Shown: positions 1 through 12,700 of the stretch, piece by piece | Layout: every line of letters starts with the position of its first letter | How positions within the stretch are numbered: position 1 is the stretch's first letter | DNA from: Chlorops oryzae | Lineage: Eukaryota; Arthropoda; Insecta; Diptera; Chloropidae | NCBI GenBank assembly: GCA_020466095.1 | Contig: CM035806.1 | Span: forward strand, 117,174,500 to 117,238,499 | Length of the DNA stretch: 64,000 nt | Reading direction: 5' to 3' | Position numbers and translations under genes: made by a program | The notes under the pieces: model-generated | Told to the model about the DNA's origin: nothing | Databases searched by the model: none | Seen by the model: only the letters and a program-made list of their open reading frames with translations

Positions 1-130
1 GAAGTATAAATACAATATAGCAAATGCTTAATGTGAGATATAGTAGGTATCCGGTATCCGGCCGGATACTCAATTTAAGGCCGTATAGGCCGGATAACCG
101 GATATTGGCCGGATATCGGTTGCAACTCTA
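1..130. mobile_element. decayed hAT-like end, CCGGATA-rich
   Basis: The stretch is dominated by repeats of CCGGATA and its complement. It ends at 117-130 in GTTGCAACTCTA, which as a reverse complement (TAGAGTTGCAAC) looks like the terminus of the hAT-like elements further on (compare TAGAGTTG at 37289). The other end lies outside the window or is lost, so no target duplication can be tested. Classification is by resemblance only. Confidence 0.4.
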
Positions 131-516
131 GTAATAAGTTCCCGATTTTGGGGCTATATTTCGTGTTTTTGATGCTGTTTTCTGGGGCGTTAGGCACCGT
201 ATTTTCAATCAAAACGTCGTAAAGTATTGATTACCCAACGGGAAAAGGTAAGCAAAGTAAGTTAAACGTTCAACATAACTGCCCCTTACGTTAGTAATAA
301 ATTTTTGTACAGCGATGTCCTAGGAAAATCGTGCATTACCATTGTAATTGAAACTCTAAGCACATGTCAATTTAGTTGTTGTTGGTAGAAAATATAACAA
401 AAATCTTCTCCTTATAATTCCGATAACCTGCAAATGCATAGTTCCACTTCTTTGAATTTATATATGAATCAAAGTTCATGTATTACGTATTTTCCCGTTG
501 GGTATTGCATCAAATA
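131..516. other. PAN3 intron, no gene seen
   Basis: AT-rich sequence without a convincing reading frame. A perfect 15-base inverted pair (TACCCAACGGGAAAA at 232-246, its complement at 490-504) encloses about 240 bases and may mark a small inverted-repeat element. The mariner was inserted 12 bases beyond it. Confidence 0.4.
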
Positions 517-1789
517 ACAGGTTGGCTGATAAGTCCCCGGTCTGACACATAGATGGCGTCGATAGTATTAAATGCATATTATTTTTATATAGTGTCAACC
601 TTCAAATGATTCGTGTCAAAATTTGACGTCTGTAAGTCAATTAGTTTGTGAGATAGAGCGTCTTTTGTGAAGCAACTTTTGTTATTGTGAAAAAAATGGA
701 AAAAAAGGAATTTCGTGTTATGATAAAATACTGTTTTCTGAAGGGAAAAAATACAGTGGAAGCAAAAACTTGGCTTGATAATGAGTTTCCGGACTCTGCC
801 CCAGGAAAATCAACAATAATTGATTGGTATGCAAAATTCAAGCGTGGTGAAATGTGCACGGAGGACGGTGAACGCAGTGGACGCCCGAAAGAGGTGGTTA
901 CCGACGAAAACATCAAAAAAATTCACAAAATGATTTTGAATGACCGTAAAATGGAGTTGATCGAGATAGCAGAGGCCTTAAAGATATCAAAGGAACGTGT
1001 TGGTCATATCATTCATCAATATTTGGATATGAAAAAGCTCTGTGCAAAATGGGTGCCGCGCGAGCTCATATTTGACCAAAAACAACAACGTGTTGATGAT
1101 TCTGAGCGGTGTTTGCAGCTGTTAACTCGCAATACACCCGAGTTTTTGCGTCGATATGTGACAATGGATGAAACGTGGCTCTATCACTACACTCCTGAGT
1201 CCAATCGACAGTCGGCTGAGTGGACAGCGATCGGTGAACCGTCTCCGAAGCGTGGAAAGACTCAAAAGTCCGCTGGCAAAGTAATGGCCTCTGTTTTTTG
1301 GGATGGGCATGGAATAATTTTTATCGATTATCTTGAGAAGGGAAAAACCATCATTATTGGAGCGTTTGAAGGTCGAAATCGCGGCAAAACGGCCCCATAT
1401 GAAGAAGAAAAAAGTGTTGTTCCACCAAGACAACGCACCGTGCCACAAGTCATTGAGAACGATGGCAAAAATTCATGAATTAGGCTTCGAATTGCTTCCC
1501 CACCCACCGTATTCTCCAGATCTGGCTCCCAGCGACTTTTTCTTGTTCTCAGACCTCAAAAGGATGCTCGCAGGGAAAAAATTTGGCTGCAATGAAGAGG
1601 TGATCGCCGAAACTGAGGCCTATTTTGAGGCAAAACCGAAGGAGTACTACCAATATGGTATCAAAAAATTGGAAGGTCGTTATAATCGTTGTATCGCTCT
1701 TGAAGGGAACTATGTTGAATAATAAAAACGAATTTTGACAAAAAAATGTGTTTTTCTTTGTTAGACCGGGGACTTATCAGCCAACCTGT
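517..1789 (+). mobile_element. mariner transposon (copy 1), full length but dead
   Basis: Perfect 27-bp terminal inverted repeats at 517-543 and 1763-1789 (starting ACAGGTTGGCTGATAAG) are flanked by TA duplications at 515-516 and 1790-1791, the hallmark of Tc1/mariner insertion. The 1273-bp length suits a complete mariner. It lies in the PAN3 intron upstream of the first visible exon. Confidence 0.93.
687..1722 (+). pseudogene. mariner transposase, frameshifted
   Basis: Cut-and-paste DDD transposase of the mariner group. The first part (687 to about 1350) starts at the ATG after TGAAAAAA and shows the N-terminal helix-turn-helix region, the linker motif WVPREL and the first catalytic Asp in VTMDETW. 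The second part, in another frame, runs from about 1350 to 1722 and carries FHQDNAPCH and YSPDLAPSDFF, with 34 residues between the last two Asp residues. At about 1350 the expected segment between GKGKTI and LLERLK is missing; a deletion of roughly 20 nt would explain both the missing residues and the frame change. All three catalytic Asp codons survive, but no functional protein can be made from this copy. Confidence 0.92.
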
Positions 1790-2536
1790 TAGTTTTGAAT
1801 TTTAAAAATTGGTTTTCTTTTTGACGTGATAACGTCTATTAAATCGATGATAGGACACTCGAATAGCTAGAATCTGACGTCGGCAAACTCAATGTGCGTT
1901 CAACATGTTCATCGTTCCTTTTTCGCGACATTTGTTGTCGCGTTGGTTTGTGGGAGAGGGACGCACATGAAAGATAAAAAAACTCTTCCATACCACATCC
2001 CCGAACATCCCGCACCCACAAATCACTCAAATACACAAAAGTTCAAACCGGTTTAGAGCAGAGAGTTCGCTCTCATGAGGAACCAAATCGTCACAATCGT
2101 CTCTCACAAGCAGACAAGGCGAAAATATGCAAAAGGCACTCCCAGACAAGCGCGGGACTGTCGAAAAAAAATCAGAATGAAAAACACTGCTCAATGTGTT
2201 GATGCGAGAAGTCCGATTGTTTTGTTCTTGCCGTAATCGGCAAATTCTACAAATTCATAGCGTTTGCGTTGTCTTCATATAGAATGTTGTCTTTCTTTCC
2301 TCGATTTCATGCTTTCAGTGTTTGATTTTTGAAAGCAACAAAAGAGTACATTATATCCTGTTTTAGCATTACATACTCTATGGATATGTGACCAAACATA
2401 TTTGAAAAACAAGGACAAATTTCTGAATCCTGTATTTTTTTTTTAAATAACAGAGCAACAAAATATTTTCACTCCCCCTGCATGCTCTATCCAAATTTTT
2501 AAAATTGGCGTGTCGCTGTTCATTTGTATGAGCGTT
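1790..2536. other. intron sequence, nothing recognised
   Basis: No gene, RNA or clear repeat seen. The few open frames are short and lack motifs. Confidence 0.4.
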
Positions 2537-2639
2537 AGGCTGCAACTAGTGTGAAGCTGTCATGTGTTTGATGTATTTCCGCAACAACAAACACATGACA
2601 GCCTACGCTTCAGCTTTAGCTTCATTATAATTGCAGCCT
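2537..2639. mobile_element. small inverted-repeat MITE
   Basis: Ends AGGCTGCAACTA and TAATTGCAGCCT are inverted. Internal sequence is also palindromic (CATGTGTTTG at about 2561, CAAACACATG at about 2588). About 103 bp, non-coding. Flanks are not a clean duplication, so the superfamily is open. Confidence 0.45.
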
Positions 2640-2968
2640 TGGACATCTTTGTAGTTACCATATACACTCTTTGGTTACATTACTTCAACCTACAATTCTC
2701 ATAAGCATTATGCGAACGTAACAAATTTGTCGGAAAATTTTCTTGCAATTTTTCACGCACTCATTAATTGTGTAGATTAATTTATTATTATTATAAAAAA
2801 TTATTTTAAAAAAAATGTGTCAATATTTATTGGATGTCGTTAAGCGTTAATACTGCCATTCTTGACAATAGGAAGCTGCCAACATATTTTTCAATAACAT
2901 AACATTGAATCACATTTTTATGCTCTCAACTATTCTAAATGATCATAAAATAAGTTAAAAAAAGGCAT

Positions 2969-3217
2969 GGGTAGGTAGGTAGGTTGAAGTGGCCGCCACT
3001 TAGGCCGTTAATCGGCCCATTGTAATACCAAGCAGGATTTCTTGTGTTTGTGTTAGTGTATTTTTTATTATGTAGTGTGTCCCTTAACATGCGATTTTAT
3101 GAAAAACCAGTGCTAGGCTTGGAACATTACACTCCGTTTCGCCTGTGCCGGGAATCGAACCTCGGACCCTGGGATCAAGAGCATAGCGCGCATCCCCTAC
3201 GCTATCCCAGAGCCACA
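2969..3217 (-). mobile_element. tRNA-derived SINE
   Basis: Read on the - strand it begins TGGCTCTGGGATAGCGTAG, with an A-box-like stretch near 3194-3204 and a good Pol III B box (GGTTCGATTCC, 3151-3161). It ends in a short ACCT/CTAC repeat. A direct repeat AAAAAAAGGCAT flanks it at 2957-2968 and 3218-3229, a proper LINE-type target duplication. It is a retroposed SINE in a PAN3 intron, not a functional tRNA: no cloverleaf continues 3' of the B box. Confidence 0.78.
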
Positions 3218-3661
3218 AAAAAAAGGCATAAATAAGTACAAAAAAGTGATAGATTTTGACCTAGCGTGGTGGAAGTGGTAGAAAGTGAAAATAGTGGTAG
3301 ATCTACCATCAAAGTAGTAGAAGTCCGAGCTCTAACAGGGATCGAAAATATTTATGAAATTGATTTTGAAAACTTTAATATGCAATTTTAATTCAAAAAT
3401 TGAATAATTATTATTATTTTCTATTTTATACTTATATTAAAAATCGCCACAAAAAAAAATACAAAACAAGACTTATTTTCTAACTTTTAAATTAATAGGT
3501 CTAATGGGAGGGAGTTTCAAAAATCGCCAAAAATAGCGTACGTGATACTTGAATGCTCCCTTTTATGTACATAATGAGTGTTTTCTGATGACGTTATCAC
3601 GTAAAACTATCGTCCGTAAATTAACTTTACAAACACCAATTTTTTCTTTTTGTATTTCCAG

Positions 3662-3798
3662 GAAGATCTTACCGCTCTTGGACGCTTAGTATTAGCATTA
3701 GCATGTCGTTGTCTTCAATCCGTGCAACGAGAAAATGTACAATCCAGCATCGAAATGGTTTCTCGCAGTTATTCCTCAGATTTAAGGAATTTTATTGT
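3662..3798 (+). CDS. PAN3: PAN3 exon (pseudokinase end / coiled-coil linker)
   Basis: The acceptor follows a strong pyrimidine tract (TTTTTCTTTTTGTATTTCCAG). The donor is GTAAGT at 3799. Reads EDLTALGRLVLALACR, then QRENVQ and SYSSDLRNFI, matching the PAN3 region just before the C-terminal knob. Ends in phase 2 (GT, completed to Val by the first base of the next exon). Confidence 0.95.
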
Positions 3799-6700
3799 GT
3801 AAGTCTTAATCAAGATCCCTTCGTTCTGAAAACGGTTTCCTTCCATAGATCCTCTCTCAACCTCTCCGTCTTTCGGTTTTGTCTGTGGTTCTCTAGACAC
3901 AATTCTTCATTTATTCAAGCGGATCCATTGGAATCGAACATTTTAAACGTGTGTGTGTGTATGTTTTATTTTTTTTTTACGGGGACTCATAAGCATCGAA
4001 AGCCTAAAATAGTGTGGGAATTCAATCCACTAAAAACATGTCCTCGCGTCCGGACGGAAAGCTCCTTATGCAACTACCATGAGGTATTACGTCAGAAGGC
4101 GTCCTAAGCATTAGCTCAAATCATTGGTGTGGTCGTACGGGTTCGCGACTGCTCGATTTGTTGAGAGGGAAACCTCTCTTGCTGCTGTTCGCGGGAACGT
4201 TGTCATTCAAAAACACTTAACAGAGTCATGATTCTCGCTGCAGCATTCGATATTGCTCGCCATGCGTCCGGCGAACTTATCATTTTCAACACGAGGTTAT
4301 GCGCGGTTATGCGATCGCCAATGGACTCGTTCATTTCTTCCCTTTCTTCGTTGAATCGAGGACAAGAAAAAAGAACGTGGTTGACGTAGTCCAGTATTCC
4401 TTAGCAGCTTGGACAAATCGTGTCATCTTCATGCTTGAAACGATGTAGTAGCTCTTTGAATGCTCCATATGCGCTTAAGATCTGTGTAAGGTAGAAGTTC
4501 ACATCTCCATGTTTCCTGTGAACCCACACATCAAAGTTTTTGATCAGAGTATGAGTCATCTCCCTTTCCACGACTCATCCCACCGCTGTTGCCACTTTCG
4601 CATAGTGGAGCGGCGAGCCTCCTCCTTCGGAACTTTTCTGTTCCGTATATCATGCAGTTCGTTGGCCAGCAAATTCAAGCGACGGCATACTAGCTATAAC
4701 GCCTGTAGCATCATCCGAAACAGTGTGGTAACCACTGATAACGCGTAGTGAGCTTATCCGGTATGTGCTTCTAGCGCCTGCAGCATATCGTTACCTTAAT
4801 GTAGAAAGGCTCCCAACTAACATTTTTTTCAAAATTCACTTTCTTGCATACTTCGATATACCACCCCCAAATATACCATGATAAAAAAAATTAAGGTTCT
4901 GAGATCAAAAATAACGGATATACAATCATTTAAAAAAGAAGCCCTAACTGACTTCAAACACTTCTTTAAACAAAAAGTCTTAACTCACTTCTATTGTGGT
5001 AGCTAAATTTCACAATTATAAGCCCCCTGAAAATCGTATGAAAATTCAAAAACACAAAACAAACAAAAAAAACCGGCCCAGCCTTACCAAAGAAAAAAAT
5101 GTGAGAACAAAAACACTCAAATTCTTCGTATGAAATTACATCAATCTCATCCGGTTTGATACGAAGATATACGTGCATTTTGGTAAATTTTCGCTGTTAT
5201 TACCTTACGCGCCCTTTGATATGACTCTTCGCAATTCATCTATTACAAAACCAACATAAATACCGAATATGAGTTATTTCCTCAAAGATCGAAACATTGT
5301 ATGGAATGCTTGTATTAAAGGAAAAAAATTCTGATCACAAAAAAACATTGGATAATTTACAACATTTAAAAAAATTGATGCCTCCTAACTGCGTTCATTT
5401 CTATGATACTTTACCCTATGCAATTTTTTTTGTAGTTATAATTATTCTGCGATAAACGTGCAACCTTTCACTTTATCCAAAAAGCCCTAACTTACAATTA
5501 CTTTTAAGAAATTCACACTCAAAAAGCCCTATATGACAGCTTTATAAAAAAAAATACAATTTGGTTTGAGTACTCCATTTTTCTTTGGTTTTAAACTTAA
5601 ACTGCATCAAAAGAAATTTCATTTCCTTATTTTTTTTTTTTTGGTTTTAATTAAGTTTTTTCTCTCTCCTGTAAAATTCTAAATTTTTTAGTTAGGGCTT
5701 TCTACATTAAGGTAACAATATGCGCTTTTTACTATCGCTGGGTCCTAGATGGGAGCTGCGTATAATATTACAGAGGTGATGACACTCGCAAGGAGTTTAT
5801 TTTTTTTGGCCTTCTTGCGGCCTTCTCATTTACCACCTTCAAGTGGTCTCTAAAAGTTATCCTGGTGTCAATGAGGACACGAAGATACCGCAGATGGGCG
5901 TGTGTGTGTGTGTGTGTTTACTGTTTACTGTTAAACTTTTTTCAGATTAATTCAAAAAGTTCTTTCTTTGAAATTTCGTTAAAGGCTTCGCCTCAGTTTG
6001 GTAAGAAATACCCGCGGAAATTCCTACACTATTTCGCCGAGGAAAAAAGGTATCATAAAAATATCCTAAGCATTTTTAGGCAAAAAAAGCACTAAAATAT
6101 TATGATACTTTTTTTACTGAATTGCGGTCAGCCGTCAGAAATGCCTGTTAGAGATTTTCTGAAGCTTGATTTCTTCATATGGAGTTTTTCGTTCCCAGCC
6201 GAACTGAGGCCTTAGCTTGAGATGGGATATTATCCCAGAATTTATACTCGTATATCGATAGCTTCGGATGAAAATGGCGTAACTCATGTTTTTCAAAAAA
6301 CGAGATTTTTTACTTTTCTGATGGTCGACTCTCAAATACACCCCTCCAAAAAAAAAAATGGACGAGATTTGATTGAAAATACCGAAGTTGTAGTTACTTT
6401 AAAAAAAGGACTATCTCATAGCGAACATTTTTGCGAAAGAAAAAGCCCTAACTCAGAAAAAGACGTTCAATTACGCCAACCAGCAAATATTTATATATAA
6501 AAATGCACGTTTTGTAAGCGTTCAAATGTAAGCAAAACGATTAGAAACCGCTGCTATGACATATAGAAAACGCGTCAAAGAAAGCGTTTAATAATCGAAA
6601 CGAACCCATCAAGCTTTTAAAAGAGGATTACAAAACATTTCATATAAGACTCGAATTTAAGCGTTTTGCGACAACATTTAGAAATCGATTGCACTTCAAA

Positions 6701-9700
6701 GCGAAATGAAAGTAAGTTCTAGCTTCGATAAAAATAATTTTTCGGTTTTTTGGATAATTTTCTGATTTCACATATTTTTTTTAATTTTTATTTCTCGCTC
6801 ATAATTCCCGCTGTTGTGGGATTTGAACCTCGGAACTCTCGCTTGGTTAGCAAAAACCTTCTTCATGCAAGCGTTTTTTAAGCTTAGTTTGCAAAACGCT
6901 TGTTAAAATACTTGCTGGGACTGATTTGTATTAACGAAAGTTTTGTACACACACGAACGCAACCGACCGTTGTTCGCACGAATTCGTATACGCTCTGCGT
7001 GTGCGACTTCTGCGTCGGCAGAATTTTGTCTCCCTTGCACAAGAGCGAAATTTGGCCTACACTGAATTACGCTGATCATCCTTTCTGTTTCTAATGGGTT
7101 TTTTTTAAGTTCCGCTTTTTGTTCTGTTGCGTGCCTTCGCGCTGGTGCCAGGAGCAATGGCTGCGAGCTTTGGGATATGACCCTTCAGACTTAATTTATT
7201 TCAAAACCAATATAAAAGAAGATTATGTTGCATTACCACAGAAGTCTAAGGCTGTTATGCAGAGTAAAAATCCTGCTCCTTTACATAAAAAAAATTGAAT
7301 TTCTAAAAAAATAAATAAAATAAAAAATGGGACCACTTGCAGAACTCAAGTTTTCTTATTATTTCTGTAAATAATATGAATATTTTTCTAAGCACATATA
7401 ATATATTCTTAAATGCTGGATGGTATCCTAAAATTGTATTTATGTTTTAAACTTTGCGTAAAAAGACCTAACTCACGTGTTTTAAACGAAAGGTGATATC
7501 TAAAAGCCCCAACCAAAGAGTATACTATTAGTAAAGAGATTACATTTCTCTCATTTTCAAAATGTAAACAAAGCACATTAGGGTAACGCGATGGGCTAAC
7601 GCAAGCTGAACATGTTCAGATTATCAAAACAAGTGTCGCTTTCTTGTTTGCTTGCTTATGTGCATGAACGAGTGCCTGAACGAAAAATCAGTGCGAACGA
7701 ATTGTCGTTTAGGCCGCATTTTGTCATAGTTATATTTTACTTTTAAAATTATTTATTGCATGCGCTTATTTTCAACTCTTTTATTTTTAGTTTTATATTG
7801 CATATTCTAAATTTAAGAAATATGTTTTTATTAACCCCTTTCACCAGTGGTCCATTTCCCAGTAAAAAATAATCAATTTCTTCAACTTTGAAATAAGTAC
7901 AATACAGTACCCTCGGGATAACGTCAACTAATTAAAACCGCGAGTGTTGACGTTTACCAGATTGTTGACGTTTATGATTGTCCTCATTTTAGATCAAAAC
8001 ATAGTCGGGACTATAGTTTTACACGATTTTTTAGTATAAACTAAAACAAACCAATAATCTGATCCAAACGAATGTTTATGTATTTGTAAAAAATGAACAA
8101 ATATTTGATGAGTTTTTTAGAGCTCAATTTATACGCGCAACATCAAAAATTTCGAAACACAACTGAACAAAGAGAGCAAAAACTACATTGTTCGCACAAA
8201 AGGAGGTTCCCGAAATTCTGAGAATTTGTATTCTATACGTAATTCCAGCTAAAATTTTGTATTATGCAGAGTTTACCTTTTAGAGCTTTTAGGTTTTGTT
8301 GACGTTTTAGAATAGTCAATGTAATTAAAAGGGTGTTGACGTTTTGGGGTTTTGACGGAACAGGGGGTTCTCGTTATCCCGAGTGTACTGTATGTGAATT
8401 CAATTTTTATACCCGACACACTCTGTGTCGAAGGTATATTGCGTTTGTGTGTAACACCCCGAACCAGTCGAGATAGACCATACAAAATATATAAAGAAAT
8501 GATCAGCGTCACCAGGAGATTCGATTTAGACATGTCCATCTGTCTGTCTGTCTCGCCGTCTGTCTGTATACAGTTATCTTATCAAAGGAGTTGACTTATC
8601 TTGACAAAATTTGGTATGCGTGCTCACGGCGACATGAGTAAGAATAAGTTCGAGAATGGATCCGATCGGACCATTTTTAGGGGTACCTACAGTACTGGGG
8701 TCTGTTACGAAAATCACAAAAACTGCTCTAAAATCGAAGTATTTCAACATATTTTGATGAAATTTTATATTTGAACATGTTTCAAGGCAAGTAATACGAT
8801 TTCCTAAAATTTAAAAAGTGGGCGTGGCAGAAGGGCATTTTTAGAAAATTGTCCCCTACACCCGAAATTTAAATGGGACTTGAACGAAATTTGGCACTTA
8901 TGCTTCCTTTGTAGCCATAAACATCCTGCAAAAAAATTTTCTTGATCGGTCCATTATTAAGGGTACCTCCAGTACTAGGGCCTGTCACAAAAATCCCAAA
9001 ACTGCCTCAAAATCGGACTCGAAATATTTCAATGAAACTTAGCATTTTTCCGTATATTTAGCCTCCGATTAGAATTGCAAAAAAAAAAATTGGAAAAGTG
9101 GGCGTGGAAAAGGGGCGATTTTCATAAAGAAAATTAACAAAAGTCGGTATGTGGGGCCCCTAATGACCTTAAAAACCTCTTGAATATTCTTACTTAGTGG
9201 TCCTGTTTTTTGAGCGTTGTTCAAAAATTATTTAAACATGTGTGTCTGTGTCGGGTATTTTATTGTCAGGCTCGCAGAAATAAATTTTTTTATGAACGAT
9301 TTTTTCTTTAGAAAAACATTCGGAAAAGGTCCCTTTTTGTCATTAAATTTATTTTTATAAAAATTAATTTCCAATCAAAAAATGAAACGAATTTATATTT
9401 TAAGAACTTCAAAATAACTATTCCGAAAAGAAAATTACATGTAAAATAGTTTTCAATAATTAAAAAATTTTAATTTTCTGTACGAAAAAACTTACAGTGG
9501 TCCAAAATGGGTTAAAGGCACATATTCCTACGTAATAATGTGAAATCTACCTGGTCCATATTGAATTCATATTTTGATGGAATAACAATTATACTTCATA
9601 AATCCATGATATGGACATTTTCTGTGGTATTTTTATACCCAGCGTAAGCAGGGTATATAAATTTTTTTGCGAAACTTGGAACTAAGCTCCGGCGATATAG

Positions 9701-12700
9701 ACAAATATAAATCTTGATCAGGATTAAAAACTGAATCGATTTAGACATGTCCGTCTGTCTGTCCGTCCGCCCGATATGGCCCGCGGATTGTCGCCTCTAT
9801 ATTTGATTTGTGAAAACTTCTGTACAGAAAGTAAAAATATAATCCGCCAATATTGTCTAGGCGCTGGATATTTAGCTTTCTTGATTGTTTAAAGTCAACT
9901 TTACTTATTCTGCATGAGCTTAAACCGTTGGTACAATTGCGCTTTTATTGCGCTTATGTGCAGCAAATAAAGTATTCTATTATCATACTATACCATATTT
10001 GATTTTTGATTATGAAAAATTTAGCATCATAAGCATTGGGATAAAAAGCAGGTACATATTTCTTTTTTTTATTAAATCAACATACCGGGCAAATGATAAC
10101 AACGCATTTAATTACAAGAAAAATAATTAATAATAAAAACGAACACTAAATATTTACTTATTACAAAATGCGGCCTAGGCATCAATTCGTTCGCACTGAT
10201 TTTTCGTTCATGCACATAAGCAAGCAAGCAAGAAAGCGAAACTTGTTTTGATAATCTGAACATGTTCAGCTTGCATCGCTCACACAAATCGTCGTTGTGC
10301 GATGGGCTAACATCAAAAAATGAGAGAAATGCAATCCCTTTACTAATAGTATACTCTTTGTCCCAACTCAAAAAACTGCTCGAAACAGAAAAAATAGAAA
10401 CCCAAGCCTAAAACAAACTCTGTGTGTAGTATTTAATTGACTTTGCGTTTAGATTTTTTTAAATATCTAACGTTTGCGATTTTATGAAGTTTTTTCCTTC
10501 TCCTGTAAAGTAAAAATAATAATGAGTTACGCCCTTTCTATCCAAAGCTATCGATATGTTAATTTAATGCGTGTTTCACCCCATCAAATTTATCGAAATT
10601 TCAAAAAATCACTCACAAAGCCGTACGATTCGGGTTTATCACGAGGTGTATTTAAAAAGGTGTATGCAATACGGCAACAACTGCAACTGGAACAAAAACA
10701 ACATAGAATCGGCATTGTCAAACAAAACGGGAATGTCAAAATCGGCTTAGTTATAATTCAACAAAAAATTTGAATTTCAAAAATCGGCTTAGTTATAAGT
10801 GAACAAAAATTTGAAAAATGTAAACAAACAAATTTTGAGAAGTGTTTTTTTTATACTCGTTTTTTCGATAGTTGGTTTCTTAAAAGAAAATAAGCCTTCT
10901 GGTACTTACATTCAACGACATTCGTACAGTGAAATATCCAACCGGCTGATTGAATTGTGATCCATTCAAATAAAAATTATCAATTGACTAAAATCTTTGA
11001 ATCCTACCAATATAAAATAAAACAAGGTGTTTTTACGGTGGAAAATCAAATTAAAAACCACTCTTTTTATTTGTGGTTTTCTTGGGTCGAGTGAATTCGT
11101 CACTAATGTGCTATAATAAAATATAATTAGCTTATAAAAAGAAATATGGAAAGATATAATGCATTATTCAAAATATTTTGCAAAATAATAAGAGTTTCAG
11201 AATTAAAAGTAACGTCAATGAAAAATCGAAGCAAACACTAAAGTTTCGAAAAATTTTATTTGTCAAAAATGAATAAGAACAAGCATGAATATCTATTGCA
11301 TACACCTTTTTAAATACACCTTAGGTTTATCATATGTGTATTTATGTTTTTAATTCTCGTTAAAATTTTGTCGCCATAAAATTCATTTTCGTCGAAATAT
11401 TTGTTTTGAATTTTAATCCATTAATTTTTTTTTTTAATTTTTGTTTTTTTTCGATTTTTTTTTCTAATGCAATCCGATAACGGAAAACATGGCTTCACGT
11501 GCGAACACGATTCCGAATTTAAAAAATACGTCGACGCTGGCACATTCGAAAAAAAATTCGTTACGTAATGAATATCCGGACGCTCAAAATCCACGATTGC
11601 TCCCTCATAATGTCGATAACCCGCGGAAATGCTTGAATGCCTTTGCTGGCGACGAAATTCCATCGACATCCGAATCACTACGAAATGGCAAATCATCGAA
11701 TGGCCGACAATATCGGTCTATATCTCCCGACGTACCACGAACCAAAACTCCTCGTCTTCATGCCCTCAAAAAATCCTGTGCCACAACGCAACTTCATAAA
11801 CTTGCACAATCGCAATTTGCTGCATCGCAATCCAATGCGAAATCAAAATCCGATGACGATGAAACATCCCAACCCAAATCGCAAACGCAATCTAATTCCT
11901 CCCATGCTAATCCTCATGCCCGTCCCGAATGCAATGAATGTGCGACACCGAAAAATGCTTCGGCGAAATGCAGTTACCTTTTCAGCACTTCCCAACGCCG
12001 TTCGGTCACTGATTTGATGCCAATGATCGGCGCTCGATTTTACACTCAATTGGAAGCACTGCAGTCCCAATGTGATATGCAGGAGGATGAACTCTCAAAG
12101 GAAATGGAAAACGGGCGATTGTATAGGATTTTGGTCAAGTTGAACTGCATTAATGAGAGACCCGAGTAAGTATTTTTTGGTCCCCAAAAGTGTTCTTTTT
12201 TCTTGTTTTTTTTGCTGTGTTTCAAAATGTTCTTCTCCTTGTCTTCAGCTTAAATTTAGATTGTACTTGGTCTGAAACTGGTGATAGATACATGTTAAAA
12301 TTGTTTCGTGATTATTTGTTCCATTCCGTCACTGATGATGGCCGACCGTGGTTGGATCACGCACATATTGTACAAAACTTGAACAAGCTAGATGCTGGCT
12401 CACTGGAAAAGGTAAATGATTCATTCTTTGTGAGTGTGCTTACACAAATGTGTCTCTGTAAAAATCTCATTGTGCTCGTTTACAAAACTAAGAACGGAAA
12501 ATCAAGCAAAAAAAACAATTTCAAGTTTTGGTGAAAATCTTTTTACAAGTGTTCGTTATTGCATGTTTCCACTTAGAATTTACTTAGTGGATTGTCTCTA
12601 TGGATTAGAGCATGCCAAATATCTGCATTAAATCTAATTAATGTAGTTAATTCACAATCATCCTATTATAAAGTACGGCAAAACAAACAGGATTTCGTTA

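Larger units (their letters stand above)
7514..10360. mobile_element. 2.8-kb element with about 200-bp inverted arms
   Basis: Arms 7514-7724 and 10163-10360 are inverted and roughly 90% alike by eye (sharing CAAAGAGTATACTATTAG, AAGCTGAACATGTTCAGA and ATCAGTGCGAACGAATT). Flanks carry CCCAAC just outside or one base off each end, a possible 6-7 bp duplication. The interior holds two mini-me-like repeats and no transposase, so this is either a non-autonomous long-TIR element or two inverted copies of one repeat. Confidence 0.5.

Noticed and set aside
3044..3235. Short frame overlapping the SINE
   Set aside because: It is the reverse reading of the tRNA-derived SINE.
3703..4107. 134-codon frame with ATG at 3703
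   Set aside because: It overlaps the PAN3 exon in another frame and runs on into the intron.
12190..12534. Continuous frame spanning the intron-exon border of PAN3
   Set aside because: Only 12249-12411 is coding; the rest is polypyrimidine tract and intron reading by chance.
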